Source: Methanobacterium sp.
Lineage (GTDB): Archaea > Methanobacteriota > Methanobacteria > Methanobacteriales > Methanobacteriaceae
Length of the DNA stretch: 20,365 bases
Assembly: GCA_028682985.1 (NCBI GenBank)
Contig: JAJRAE010000253.1
Coordinates: 1-20,365, forward strand
Direction: 5' to 3'
Part shown: positions 1 to 6,568 of the stretch, piece after piece
Numbering within the stretch: the first letter of the stretch is position 1
Layout of the letters: every line of letters begins with the position of its first letter
Program-made: the position numbers and the translations under genes
The notes under the pieces: model-generated
The model's input: the letters and a program-made list of their open reading frames with translations, nothing else
Told to the model about the DNA's origin: nothing
The model's database searches: none

Positions 1-590
1 CATCCCCCCAAAGGATTATTAATTTAAATTTCGGTCATAAATGACTTGAGTTTTATGAGTAAATAAATTTTTATATTTTTATTTGGTGATAATACTCACA
101 AACTAAAATCCTCATGTGATATATTTCACAAAATTTTAGTTTTTAATGATATCATGTTATATCGTAATCAAATACTTACGTTATTTTAGTGATATGAATT
201 CAATAGTATAAATACTTTGTTTGCAACTACTAACAATAGTTAAAATCTCCTAAAAGAATCTAAAAAAATTCTCTTTTTTTGAAAATTTTCGATTAAAATA
301 ATAAAAATATAATGTGCACACATCCGCATCGGTGTGTATAAACAGGATAATGATACGTATTAAAAAATTCATTTTATTTTAAATAAAAAAAAGACTGCAG
401 AATCAATTTAAATAACTAATTAAAAAGATGATTGAATCATTTCAAAAGAATTTTGTATTTACTTAATTAAATGAATAGTTTCCTATATAATTCGGCAACG
501 CTGCCAGCAGAAAAAATCCGCCTTTAACCAGGTTTTTTTCATTTAGGGATATGCTTTTTTTTGGTGCAGTTATTTTCATGATAAAATCAA
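1..590. other. AT-rich intergenic region without a gene
   Basis: I see no credible coding region on either strand, no tRNA and no CRISPR repeats. The stretch contains a nested inverted repeat (100-142), a small stem followed by seven T residues (255-280, plus strand), and a 7-bp stem with one G-U pair (315-321 with 332-338). The minus strand carries a T6 run (complement of the A-run near 510-515) downstream of the TetR-type gene that could end that transcript. None of these is strong enough alone to name an RNA gene. Confidence 0.5.
100..142. repeat. Nested inverted repeat
   Basis: The arms AAACTAAAAT (100-109) and ATTTTAGTTT (133-142) are perfect 10-bp reverse complements. Inside them TGTGA (115-119) and TCACA (126-130) form a second perfect inverted repeat around a 6-nt loop. 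The two symmetry centres differ by about 1.5 nt, so as RNA or cruciform this would be a two-part stem with an asymmetric bulge. It could be a regulator site, a structured transcript end or a remnant of a small mobile element; no flanking gene decides between these. Confidence 0.45.
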
Positions 591-1637
591 TTATATTGTG
601 TTTTGGTTTCCAGAGTTCTTCAGCTCAATTACACCTTCACAACAGTCTTCCCCATCACATTTCATTTTCTTGAATCTCTGGGTGTAGTTGGGGTTCAGGT
701 TTTCCACTACAACTGCACTGAAGTTTCGACAACCTTCCCCTAATTCATATTTGGGAGCATCTGATTCCTGTATGGAGTTAAAAATAGGACACTCAGTAAC
801 CTGAAATAGAACATGGTCTTCATCTGATTCCAATATTTCATATTTTACATTGCCCATGGTGATTTCACAGAAAATTTTCCAAGCGTTGAAGATGTCCAAG
901 GCATTTTCTGTAGGTAATTCCATTGATTTGACGATTTCTTTTATTTCTTTGCCTATTTCTTCAGGTTTTCTTCTTTCTTGGACTGGAATTTCACTTTCTT
1001 CTCTTATGGAGGATTTAACATGTGTGGATCGATTTATAAGATTCCATGAAACTGATAAATAGTGTTCCTGGCTTATATTGTTAAGTTCAAGGAGTAATTT
1101 CTGCTCGGAAGTAGGTGTAAACGCATTACTAATGGCCATTCGGTTGTATATGGCGGTAGCTACAGGATCTATATCAGTAAGTATTGATCCTTCCTTTTTA
1201 CCCTGGCGATATGCATCAGCAAGCATCTGAACGGTTTTATTAGCTTCCTGGATTGATTCCTGCACGTTGGGATCATCCTGGTCTTGATATTTCATTTGAT
1301 AAAGTTCTGTACTTGCCTTCCATTTCAATGGATTTTTATGGGAAAAATCAATTACAGCGGCACCGGAAGCAAGTATTTTTTCAGAACCACTGTTGTAATG
1401 GTCCATTTTTTCCTTTATAAAGGTATTTAATTCCTTATTTATTCTGGCATTAACTGCGGCACATAGGGTTCCCTTATTTTTAAAGTAGAGGTAAAGAGTT
1501 CCTTTAGCAACATCAGCTTTACCAGCCACCTGGTCCATGGTCATGGATTTATATCCATGTTCTGCAATTAAAGATTCTGCTGCGTTTAATATGGTTTCTC
1601 TGCGTTCTTCTTTTTTTCTTTCCATTCGGCTGCTCAT
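591..1637 (-). CDS. TetR/AcrR-family regulator with cysteine-rich C-terminal domain
   Basis: A 348-residue DNA-binding regulator, far longer than the usual 190-220 residues of TetR proteins. The N-terminus (about 10-65) is a classic TetR three-helix DNA-binding domain: ETILNAAESLIAEHGY, then the helix-turn-helix around 32-52 ending in KGTLYLYFKNK. Residues about 70-205 look like the usual helical ligand/dimer domain. The extra C-terminal part (about 230-348) has cysteines at 283, 303, 327, 332 and 333 in a spacing that recalls the cysteine-rich end of the 200-residue protein at 16331-16933; this suggests a sensing domain that binds a metal, a cluster or a thiol-reactive ligand (inference). 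A palindrome lies 24-40 nt before the start, so autoregulation is likely. ATG at 1625 is an alternative start; neither has a clear ribosome site. The target genes are unknown. Confidence 0.85.
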   Translation of the reverse strand: MSSRMERKKEERRETILNAAESLIAEHGYKSMTMDQVAGKADVAKGTLYLYFKNKGTLCAAVNARINKELNTFIKEKMDHYNSGSEKILASGAAVIDFSHKNPLKWKASTELYQMKYQDQDDPNVQESIQEANKTVQMLADAYRQGKKEGSILTDIDPVATAIYNRMAISNAFTPTSEQKLLLELNNISQEHYLSVSWNLINRSTHVKSSIREESEIPVQERRKPEEIGKEIKEIVKSMELPTENALDIFNAWKIFCEITMGNVKYEILESDEDHVLFQVTECPIFNSIQESDAPKYELGEGCRNFSAVVVENLNPNYTQRFKKMKCDGEDCCEGVIELKNSGNQNTI

Positions 1638-1660
1638 GGTTTAACCCAAAAACTTCATAT

Positions 1661-1677
1661 TATGACTAATGGTCATA
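1661..1677. promoter_or_regulatory. Candidate TetR-type operator palindrome
   Basis: TATGAC-TAATG-GTCATA is a perfect 6-bp inverted repeat with a 5-nt spacer, 24-40 nt upstream of the TetR-type start codon at 1637. Its size and symmetry fit operators of TetR-family dimers. It lies just downstream of the transcription start predicted from the TATA-like box at 1708-1715, where binding would block RNA polymerase. Function as the site of the neighbouring regulator is inferred from position and symmetry. Confidence 0.55.
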
Positions 1678-1707
1678 TAGTTTCACTTGTTAAAATATGT
1701 TGCTGTG

Positions 1708-1715
1708 ATTTTATA
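1708..1715 (-). promoter_or_regulatory. TATA-like box for the TetR-type gene
   Basis: On the minus strand this reads TATAAAAT. Archaeal transcription starts about 25 nt downstream of the box, here near 1685, leaving a leader of roughly 50 nt that contains the 1661-1677 palindrome. This is prediction from sequence only. Confidence 0.35.
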
Positions 1716-1722
1716 TTCAATT

Positions 1723-1730
1723 AAAAAAAA
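1723..1730 (-). terminator. Oligo-T terminator after argG
   Basis: The minus-strand transcript of argG runs into eight consecutive T residues (A-run on the plus strand) about 25-30 nt after its stop codon. A T-rich tract is the main signal for archaeal termination. No strong stem precedes it. Confidence 0.4.
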
Positions 1731-1753
1731 GTGGTAGAAAATTAAAAATATTT

Positions 1754-2935
1754 TCAACCTTTCCGGCATACGTTTTGGAAGCAAGCTGCCTGTATCCCGT
1801 AGTTTTTAACCATGCCCACTATTTCAGTCTGGTCGGTTTCTTTGTCTTCAAAGGACACTGCCTGTTCTTGATAGAGGCTGAAAGGTGATTCACGACCCAG
1901 AATCCTAAGGTTGCCTTTATGCATTCTAACCCGCACAATCCCAGATGCTCTTTTCTGCATATTATCTATGAGGCAGTCCAGATCTTCCCGTAGAGGCTCA
2001 TGCCACAGGCCGTTATAGATGAGTTCAGAATAGGTTTCAGAGACACCAGAGAGAAATCGCAGTTCCTCCCGGGTAAAGACGATCTGCTCCAGTGCTTTGT
2101 GGGCAGTTATGATCAGCACCGCTCCGGGTGTTTCATAGTTTTCCCTGGATTTTAGGCCTATTATACGGTCTTCCATAATATCAATTCTGCCAATACCATG
2201 TAATCCTGCTATATGGTTACATTCCCTTATTATCTCCAATGCATCGTATTTTTCTCCATCCAGAGCTATGGGAATTCCATCTTTAAATTCCATTTCCAGT
2301 ATGCGGGGTTCATCAGGTGCATCTGAGGTGGAGAGGGTCCAGTTAAATGCTTCTTCCGGCATCTCCACCATGGGGTCTTCTAGAATATCTCCCTCTATAG
2401 ATCTTCCCCACAGGTTTTCGTCTATACTGTAATGGGAGAACACGGGCAGGGGTATGCCATGCTTTTCAGCGTATTCTATCTCTTCACTTCTGGTGAGATT
2501 AAGGTCTCGAACCGGCGCTATTATGTTATAGTCTGAAGCTGAGCGGATGGTTGATTCAAATCGGAACTGGTCATTTCCTTTACCAGTGCATCCGTGGGAT
2601 ATGGCCACGGCATTTTCTTCCTCTGCTATTTCCACAATTTTCATGGCTATTAATGGTCTGGCCAGTGCAGTGCTCAGCGGGTATCCTTCGTATACAGCGT
2701 TGGCTTTAACTGCTTTGAATATGAACTCTCTGGCAAATTCTTCCTTGGCATCTATAGTGTAATGTTTTGATACACCTATATCATGGGCTACCTTTTCTGA
2801 TCTTTCCACTTCATTTTCGGGCTGTCCCACATCTACGCAGACAGTTATAACTTCCATGTTATATTTTTCCTGAAGTAATTTGACGCATACTGAGGTGTCC
2901 AGGCCACTGCTGAATGCCAGAACTACTTTTTCCAT
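1754..2935 (-). CDS. argG: Argininosuccinate synthase
   Basis: Catalyses ATP-dependent condensation of citrulline and aspartate to argininosuccinate, the penultimate step of arginine synthesis; cytosolic tetramer in the known family. The 393 residues match the usual length of about 400. Family landmarks are in order: the N-type ATP pyrophosphatase loop FSSGLDTSV (8-16), the stretch EGYPLSTALARPLIA, the HGCTGKGNDQFRFE segment that binds citrulline/aspartate, SIDENLWGRSIEG, and the C-terminal ESPFSLYQE. The loop is usually SGGLDTS; here the first Gly is Ser (AGC AGT GGC). The start is fixed by a strong AAGGTGAT ribosome site five bases upstream. It is monocistronic by position, diverging from the gene at 3142. 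Confidence 0.97.
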   Translation of the reverse strand: MEKVVLAFSSGLDTSVCVKLLQEKYNMEVITVCVDVGQPENEVERSEKVAHDIGVSKHYTIDAKEEFAREFIFKAVKANAVYEGYPLSTALARPLIAMKIVEIAEEENAVAISHGCTGKGNDQFRFESTIRSASDYNIIAPVRDLNLTRSEEIEYAEKHGIPLPVFSHYSIDENLWGRSIEGDILEDPMVEMPEEAFNWTLSTSDAPDEPRILEMEFKDGIPIALDGEKYDALEIIRECNHIAGLHGIGRIDIMEDRIIGLKSRENYETPGAVLIITAHKALEQIVFTREELRFLSGVSETYSELIYNGLWHEPLREDLDCLIDNMQKRASGIVRVRMHKGNLRILGRESPFSLYQEQAVSFEDKETDQTEIVGMVKNYGIQAACFQNVCRKG

Positions 2936-2940
2936 TTTTT

Positions 2941-3018
2941 ATCACCTTGAATTATAGTACTCGGAAACTATACTTTGTTTATTTTTAAATTCTTTTGGTT
3001 GTTATAATAATATATAAT
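2941..3018 (-). promoter_or_regulatory. argG promoter and ribosome site
   Basis: Minus-strand AAGGTGAT at 2948-2941 is a near-complete Shine-Dalgarno sequence five bases before the argG ATG. Further upstream ATTATATATT (3018-3009) is a good archaeal TATA-box candidate, placing the transcription start near 2987 with a leader of about 50 nt. The remaining bases to 3126 are AT-rich and must also hold the divergent promoter of the plus-strand gene. Confidence 0.45.
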
Positions 3019-3141
3019 AAACCATTTTTTTCAAAGACTTAAATATTAATATAGGAACTGCATTTTTATAATTAATTCAGAATCAATATTATAGATCAAC
3101 ATTAAAAATATATTCCATGCCAAGGAATGTACGGTGGTCCT

Positions 3142-3864
3142 ATGGGGTCTTTTAATATTAAGATAATTTCTACCGAAACAGCAGGGGATCTGCAAAAGAA
3201 TAAAACTCTTCTAAGCAAACTACCAACTAGCAGTTTGACTGATGAATTGTTAAGCCATGCTTTAGAAGGAACACCAATGATTAAATTTGGTAATGGCAGC
3301 CCTAAAATCATGCTAACTTCAGGAATTCATGGAAATGAACTTTCACCACAAATAGCATCTTTAATTGTAGCTCAAACTTTAGAAGAACTTATACTTAGAG
3401 GAACCGTTTTTATGATTCCATTTGCTATTCCATATGCCACCATGGAAAGCTCACGAAGATTTAAAGGCGTTGATATGAACCGTTCCGCTTCTAAAAAAGG
3501 TTATCTATCTAATAAAATATTAAAAACCGCCCAAAATTTAAAACTAGACTCTCTGGCAGATTTCCATTCAACAAAACCCCATAGTAACCCGGGAGTGGAG
3601 AGTATTTTCTGTTCTGAAAAACCCAGCCCCCAGAGTAAAAAGATTGCCGAACATATTAATAAGGCCACTCAGTCTAAAATAATCTGTCATAAGAAAGCAG
3701 GAAATCTTTACCAGGGTGCGCTGGAGGATGAATGTAATTTGATAAATATTCCAGCAGTTACCTGTGAAGTGGTTTCCCAAAACAGCCGGGTGGACCAGGG
3801 AAGCCAGGAAAGATCCTGCCTGCAGATGAAAGCTTATCTGGACTATTTTGGGATCGTTATATGA
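3142..3864 (+). CDS. Aspartoacylase/succinylglutamate desuccinylase-family zinc protein
   Basis: A 240-residue protein of the M14-related AstE/ASPA family, zinc amidohydrolases that cut N-acyl amino acids or similar amides. The zinc-binding H-x-x-E sits in GIHGNE (His63, Glu66) and the third ligand in DFHST (His142). D-x-N-R (111-114) matches the substrate-carboxylate site of the family, and TCEVV (Glu209) fits the catalytic glutamate region. All key residues appear present, so it should be active; the substrate cannot be read from sequence. An in-frame ATG at 3127 would add five residues; I prefer 3142 because GGTGGT lies just before it. It stands alone between divergent argG and the membrane protein gene downstream. 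Proximity to argG makes an N-acyl amino acid substrate tempting but unproven. Confidence 0.8.
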   Translation: MGSFNIKIISTETAGDLQKNKTLLSKLPTSSLTDELLSHALEGTPMIKFGNGSPKIMLTSGIHGNELSPQIASLIVAQTLEELILRGTVFMIPFAIPYATMESSRRFKGVDMNRSASKKGYLSNKILKTAQNLKLDSLADFHSTKPHSNPGVESIFCSEKPSPQSKKIAEHINKATQSKIICHKKAGNLYQGALEDECNLINIPAVTCEVVSQNSRVDQGSQERSCLQMKAYLDYFGIVI

Positions 3865-3892
3865 AGATTAGTTAGTAAAATCCAATTGAGTT

Positions 3893-3912
3893 TATTATAT
3901 AATAATATAATA
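3893..3912. repeat. All-AT inverted repeat after the zinc hydrolase gene
   Basis: TATTATAT and ATATAATA form a perfect 8-bp stem around the loop AATA, starting 29 nt after the stop codon at 3864. No T-run follows it directly, so it may be a weak transcript-end structure or simply low-complexity AT sequence. The rest of 3865-4008 shows no gene. Confidence 0.35.
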
Positions 3913-4000
3913 TCAGTTAGAATAATTCCTAATTGATTTCTATACAAATAATATCATTAAAAATATTAAAAAAATTAATAGCCCCTCTATTTTAAATATT

Positions 4001-4020
4001 GAAAGTGTTTTTATTTATAT
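4001..4020 (+). promoter_or_regulatory. BRE/TATA promoter of the YdjM-type gene
   Basis: GAAAGTG (4001-4007) followed by TTTATTTATAT resembles a TFB-recognition element plus TATA box. The box centre lies about 26 nt before the ATG at 4042, so the predicted transcription start falls on or near that codon. There is no Shine-Dalgarno sequence before either possible ATG, which fits a leaderless transcript. Confidence 0.4.
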
Positions 4021-4041
4021 TAACGAATACTAATGATTACT

Positions 4042-4707
4042 ATGCCTAACAACAAAAAACACATCCTGTTTTCTTTGATAATGACGTTACCCTTTTTTCC
4101 GGATGTTTTTTATCTTGCCCTGGCTGTGGTGGGCACTTCTATCATTGACTTCGATCACAATCTGAAAATAAACAACCTTTTTGTAATGACTTTGCTGGGT
4201 ATTCTACTAACCCTTATACTCTACATCTTCAATCTGCCAGTTATTTGGGGGTTGTTGATTCTTTTCCTGGCATTGCTTTTTTTCATCTGTAAAGATCGTG
4301 GTTTTATGCATTCCCTATTTGGGGTTATCTTGACCGGCTTAATATTGACAGCGTTGATTGTGGGTTTATATTTCCTGCTTCTTGATTTCACCACCAATAA
4401 AATGGTTGTGATGGTGTTAATCCTGGCATTTTTGGGTTTTCTTTCACTGAATTTAAAATTAGTAGCCCCTTATATTATTCTGGTTGTAGTGGGACTTCTG
4501 TTATTGCCTAATCTGAATTTTAATGTTTATTCAATTTTTGGGGCTATAATTCTCGGCTTTTTCAGCCACCTAATTCTGGACATGTTCACCCCAAATGGTG
4601 TACAATTATTCGGCCCTCTTTATAAAAGAAAATTCCATAAAACAACTGGCTTGATTTTTTTAGTACTGTGGGTTGCGCTGGCAATTTTTTATTTAATTTT
4701 CAGATGA
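4042..4707 (+). CDS. YdjM/DUF457-type membrane-bound metal-dependent hydrolase
   Basis: A polytopic membrane protein of about 221 residues with some seven hydrophobic segments. The family signatures are present: an N-terminal KKHILFS histidine, IIDFDH (Asp36, Asp38, His39), DRGFMHSLFG, and the C-terminal FFSHLILDMFTPNGVQLFGP. These conserved His/Asp residues are the reason the family (E. coli YdjM) is called a metal-dependent hydrolase; no precise substrate is established to my knowledge. ATG at 4033 is an in-frame alternative, adding three residues; 4042 is chosen because the upstream promoter spacing suggests leaderless initiation there. It lies upstream of the ehb operon on the same strand, but a 254-nt gap with its own TATA boxes separates them. 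Confidence 0.8.
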   Translation: MPNNKKHILFSLIMTLPFFPDVFYLALAVVGTSIIDFDHNLKINNLFVMTLLGILLTLILYIFNLPVIWGLLILFLALLFFICKDRGFMHSLFGVILTGLILTALIVGLYFLLLDFTTNKMVVMVLILAFLGFLSLNLKLVAPYIILVVVGLLLLPNLNFNVYSIFGAIILGFFSHLILDMFTPNGVQLFGPLYKRKFHKTTGLIFLVLWVALAIFYLIFR

Positions 4708-4821
4708 AATTTATTTTAAGTATTTATACATTGAAAGATTTATTTTTATAATTAAAAGATTTTCAGGGGTTATTAATGAGAACCATTAAATAAATGCCTC
4801 TGTAGGTTGACATTAGTTAGC

Positions 4822-4829
4822 TTTATATA
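4822..4829 (+). promoter_or_regulatory. TATA box upstream of the ehb operon
   Basis: TTTATATA within GCTTTATATATCATG is a near-ideal archaeal TATA box. It would start transcription near 4850, giving a leader of about 110 nt before ehbA. A second box-like sequence, TTATAAAA at 4908-4915, could instead start transcription near 4938, about 25 nt before ehbA. Which is used cannot be decided from sequence; both could serve as alternative promoters. Confidence 0.5.
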
Positions 4830-4849
4830 TCATGTTTTATAATGATGAA

Positions 4850-4920
4850 TTATAAAATAATAATCCTATCAATGCTTTAAACTAAAGATATGATAGTTAT
4901 TAGGTACTTATAAAATAATA
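4850..4920 (+). repeat. Two 13-nt direct repeats in the ehb leader
   Basis: TTATAAAATAATA occurs at 4850-4862 and again at 4908-4920, 58 nt apart start to start, between the upstream TATA box and ehbA. They may be two TATA elements or paired regulator sites. Confidence 0.45.
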
Positions 4921-4961
4921 TTAACCTTGATTAGTGATTAATTCGTGATAGGGGCTATAAA

Positions 4962-5273
4962 ATGTTTATTACACGTATATTTTATGCAATAGCATATTTT
5001 GTTGTTTTGATATTTGAGATAATTAAAGCGACATTGGATGTTGCAAGAAGAACAATAAACGGTAATGTGGAACCAATAGTTATGGAGATAGAAACTGAAC
5101 TTAAAAGACCCATCTCTCAAACTATTCTGGCCAACAGCATCACTTTAACCCCGGGAACCCTCTCCATTGATCTGGATTCTGAAAATCAGATAATAAAAGT
5201 GGCTGTGATAACCACCCGGAGCAAGAAGGAAGTCATACCCTTCGAACCCTACATAAAGGGGATGTTAGAATAG
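4962..5273 (+). CDS. ehbA: Ehb hydrogenase subunit A (MrpE/MbhA-like)
   Basis: First gene of the Ehb operon, 103 residues. One or two hydrophobic segments (about 1-25) are followed by a cytoplasmic part with ANSITLTPGTLSIDLD (about 57-72), the hallmark of the MrpE/MnhE antiporter subunit. It is shorter than free-standing MrpE (about 160 residues) because the N-terminal membrane part is reduced. In MBH-type respiratory complexes the matching subunit MbhA belongs to the ion-translocating Mrp module; the same place in Ehb is inferred. AGGGGC about seven bases upstream is the likely ribosome site. Confidence 0.88.
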   Translation: MFITRIFYAIAYFVVLIFEIIKATLDVARRTINGNVEPIVMEIETELKRPISQTILANSITLTPGTLSIDLDSENQIIKVAVITTRSKKEVIPFEPYIKGMLE

Positions 5274-5317
5274 ATGTCAAACCAAATATCTTCAAATAAA
5301 ATGTAAGAGATGTTATA

Positions 5318-5581
5318 ATGGACTTGTTAATCTTATCTGAATATATATTGATGGCTGCCCTGGCCATATTTGCACTGGCAACCATCAGGATCACCACCAG
5401 AAAAACCATAGCCATGAGTCTGGTGGGTGTGTCTGGATTGGCCATTGCGGTAGCCACCATCTTAATTTTGGTTAAAAATATCTATGGAATTGGTTTCTGC
5501 ACTGATATAGCCACTGCATTAATAATTTTAGGGCCTGTTGGAACCATTGCATTTTCAAAAGTCTTAAAGGGTGATGATTAA
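5318..5581 (+). CDS. ehbB: Ehb hydrogenase subunit B (MrpF/MbhB-like)
   Basis: An 87-residue protein with three predicted membrane helices. The segment FCTDIATALIILGPVGTIAFSK (read as two adjoining motifs, DIATAL and GPVGTIAFSK) matches the end of MrpF/PhaF antiporter subunits, including the conserved Asp in the last helix. It should be part of the small-subunit Mrp module of the Ehb membrane arm. Its TAA stop overlaps the ehbC start by one base (TAATG), so the two are translationally coupled. The 44-nt gap after ehbA is the only spacing in this part of the operon. Confidence 0.88.
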   Translation: MDLLILSEYILMAALAIFALATIRITTRKTIAMSLVGVSGLAIAVATILILVKNIYGIGFCTDIATALIILGPVGTIAFSKVLKGDD

Positions 5582-5871
5582 TGGCATTTATTGAAGCAGC
5601 TGATCCCATTTCACTTATAAAATCAATTTTACTCCTGGTATCTGCTGTAATGGTTATACTGGCAGCTATTGGAATATTAAGATACCGGGATGATCTACAA
5701 AGAGTGATGTACGCCAGAATTCATATACTGGGAGTGGCTGACATGGCCTGTATTCTGGCCCTGCTAGTGTTGGGCGAGTTTCTTTTAGCAGCAGCCTACT
5801 TTATACTTACACCTTTCAATTCACATGCCATAGCCAACGCATTCTATTATGGGGAGGAAAATAATGATTGA
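5581..5871 (+). CDS. ehbC: Ehb hydrogenase subunit C (MrpG/MbhC-like)
   Basis: A 96-residue membrane protein with three helices. GILRYRDDLQRVMYARIHILG followed by LLAAAYFILTPFNSHAIANA (two neighbouring segments, about 32-52 and 62-88) reproduces the MrpG/PhaG pattern G-x-x-R-x-x-D-x-x-x-R-x-H and T-x-P-x-x-x-H. The protein is therefore assigned to the Mrp-like ion module of Ehb. Its 3' end overlaps ehbD by eight bases, and the sequence GGGGAGG that ends ehbC acts as the ribosome site of ehbD. Confidence 0.88.
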   Translation: MAFIEAADPISLIKSILLLVSAVMVILAAIGILRYRDDLQRVMYARIHILGVADMACILALLVLGEFLLAAAYFILTPFNSHAIANAFYYGEENND

Positions 5872-6103
5872 ATACGTTCTCATGATTACCACAGTATTAG
5901 GGGCTATAATAGCTCTCATGCAGAGAGATCTTTTAAAGGCAGCGATATTAACCGGAATACCCGGTATATCCATAGCCTTTTTATTCCAATTTTTACTAGC
6001 CCCAGATGTGGCTTTAACCCAGGCAATTGTAGGATCAGCAATTGTGCCTGTATTTTTTGCTCTGGCAGTTCTCCGAACTCGAAGAGAGGAAGAAACAGAA
6101 TAG
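5864..6103 (+). CDS. ehbD: Ehb hydrogenase subunit D (MbhD/MrpA C-terminal-like)
   Basis: A 79-residue membrane protein with two or three helices. Its core, LLKAAILTGIPG plus LLAPDVALTQAIVGSAIVP, matches the DUF4040/MbhD domain, which in free Mrp antiporters is fused to the end of MrpA; the sequence APDVALTQAIVG is the family signature. The start at 5864 is chosen over an upstream in-frame ATG (5849) because GGGGAGG sits six to seven bases before it. It overlaps ehbC by eight bases. Likely role: part of the ion path linking the Mrp module to the hydrogenase arm, as in MBH. Confidence 0.87.
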   Translation: MIEYVLMITTVLGAIIALMQRDLLKAAILTGIPGISIAFLFQFLLAPDVALTQAIVGSAIVPVFFALAVLRTRREEETE

Positions 6104-6143
6104 ATGAATTTAAATGTATCAAGATAGGAAATGGTGAAAAAAA

Positions 6144-6515
6144 ATGGTAATAGACAGCCAATTAATGTCATTTTTCACAGCAGGATCACTGATAGTTATC
6201 GGAATATTCGCCGCGCTATTCCTGGACAATCTCATAAAAAAAATAATAGGATTGGCCTTCTTAGCTGATGGAGTTAACCTTTTCATAATAACCATGGGAT
6301 ATAAAGCAGGGGGAATTGTCTACATATTCATGCCCAACATGACCATTAGCAATTTCGCTCAAAACGCTTCTTACCCACTCCCATTTGCATTAGTACTTAC
6401 CAGCATTGTCATCGGAGCCAGTACATTGGCAGTAATGCTGGGGCTGGTGATCGTACTTAATAAGAGACACGGATCACTCAGCGCCTCAAAAATACTGGGA
6501 GATAAAGGAGAGTAA
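6144..6515 (+). CDS. ehbE: Ehb hydrogenase subunit E (NuoK/MrpC/MbhG-like)
   Basis: A 123-residue three-helix protein of the NuoK/MrpC family. KKIIGLAFLADGVNLFII (about 32-49) and PLPFALVLTSIVIGASTLAVML (about 78-99) are the two diagnostic segments; the second matches the DPLPQALVLTAIVIG pattern of MrpC/MnhC. Members of this family pair with the large antiporter-like subunit, here EhbF, and carry part of the ion channel. An in-frame stop just upstream fixes ATG 6144 as start. A 53-nt gap to ehbF holds only its ribosome site. Confidence 0.88.
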   Translation: MVIDSQLMSFFTAGSLIVIGIFAALFLDNLIKKIIGLAFLADGVNLFIITMGYKAGGIVYIFMPNMTISNFAQNASYPLPFALVLTSIVIGASTLAVMLGLVIVLNKRHGSLSASKILGDKGE

Positions 6516-6568
6516 AGAGGATGATCAGGCTCTACCCATTACAAATATTAAAAATCGGAGGAAAATAA

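Noticed and set aside
315..338. Short stem with GTGTG/CACAC arms, considered as a small RNA or terminator
   Set aside because: Seven base pairs with one G-U and a 10-nt loop in AT-rich DNA, without a T-run or promoter, is too weak to call.
4938..5120. Minus-strand 60-residue cysteine-containing frame over the ehbA start
   Set aside because: It overlaps the ehbA ribosome site and conserved MrpE-like coding sequence and has no ribosome site of its own.
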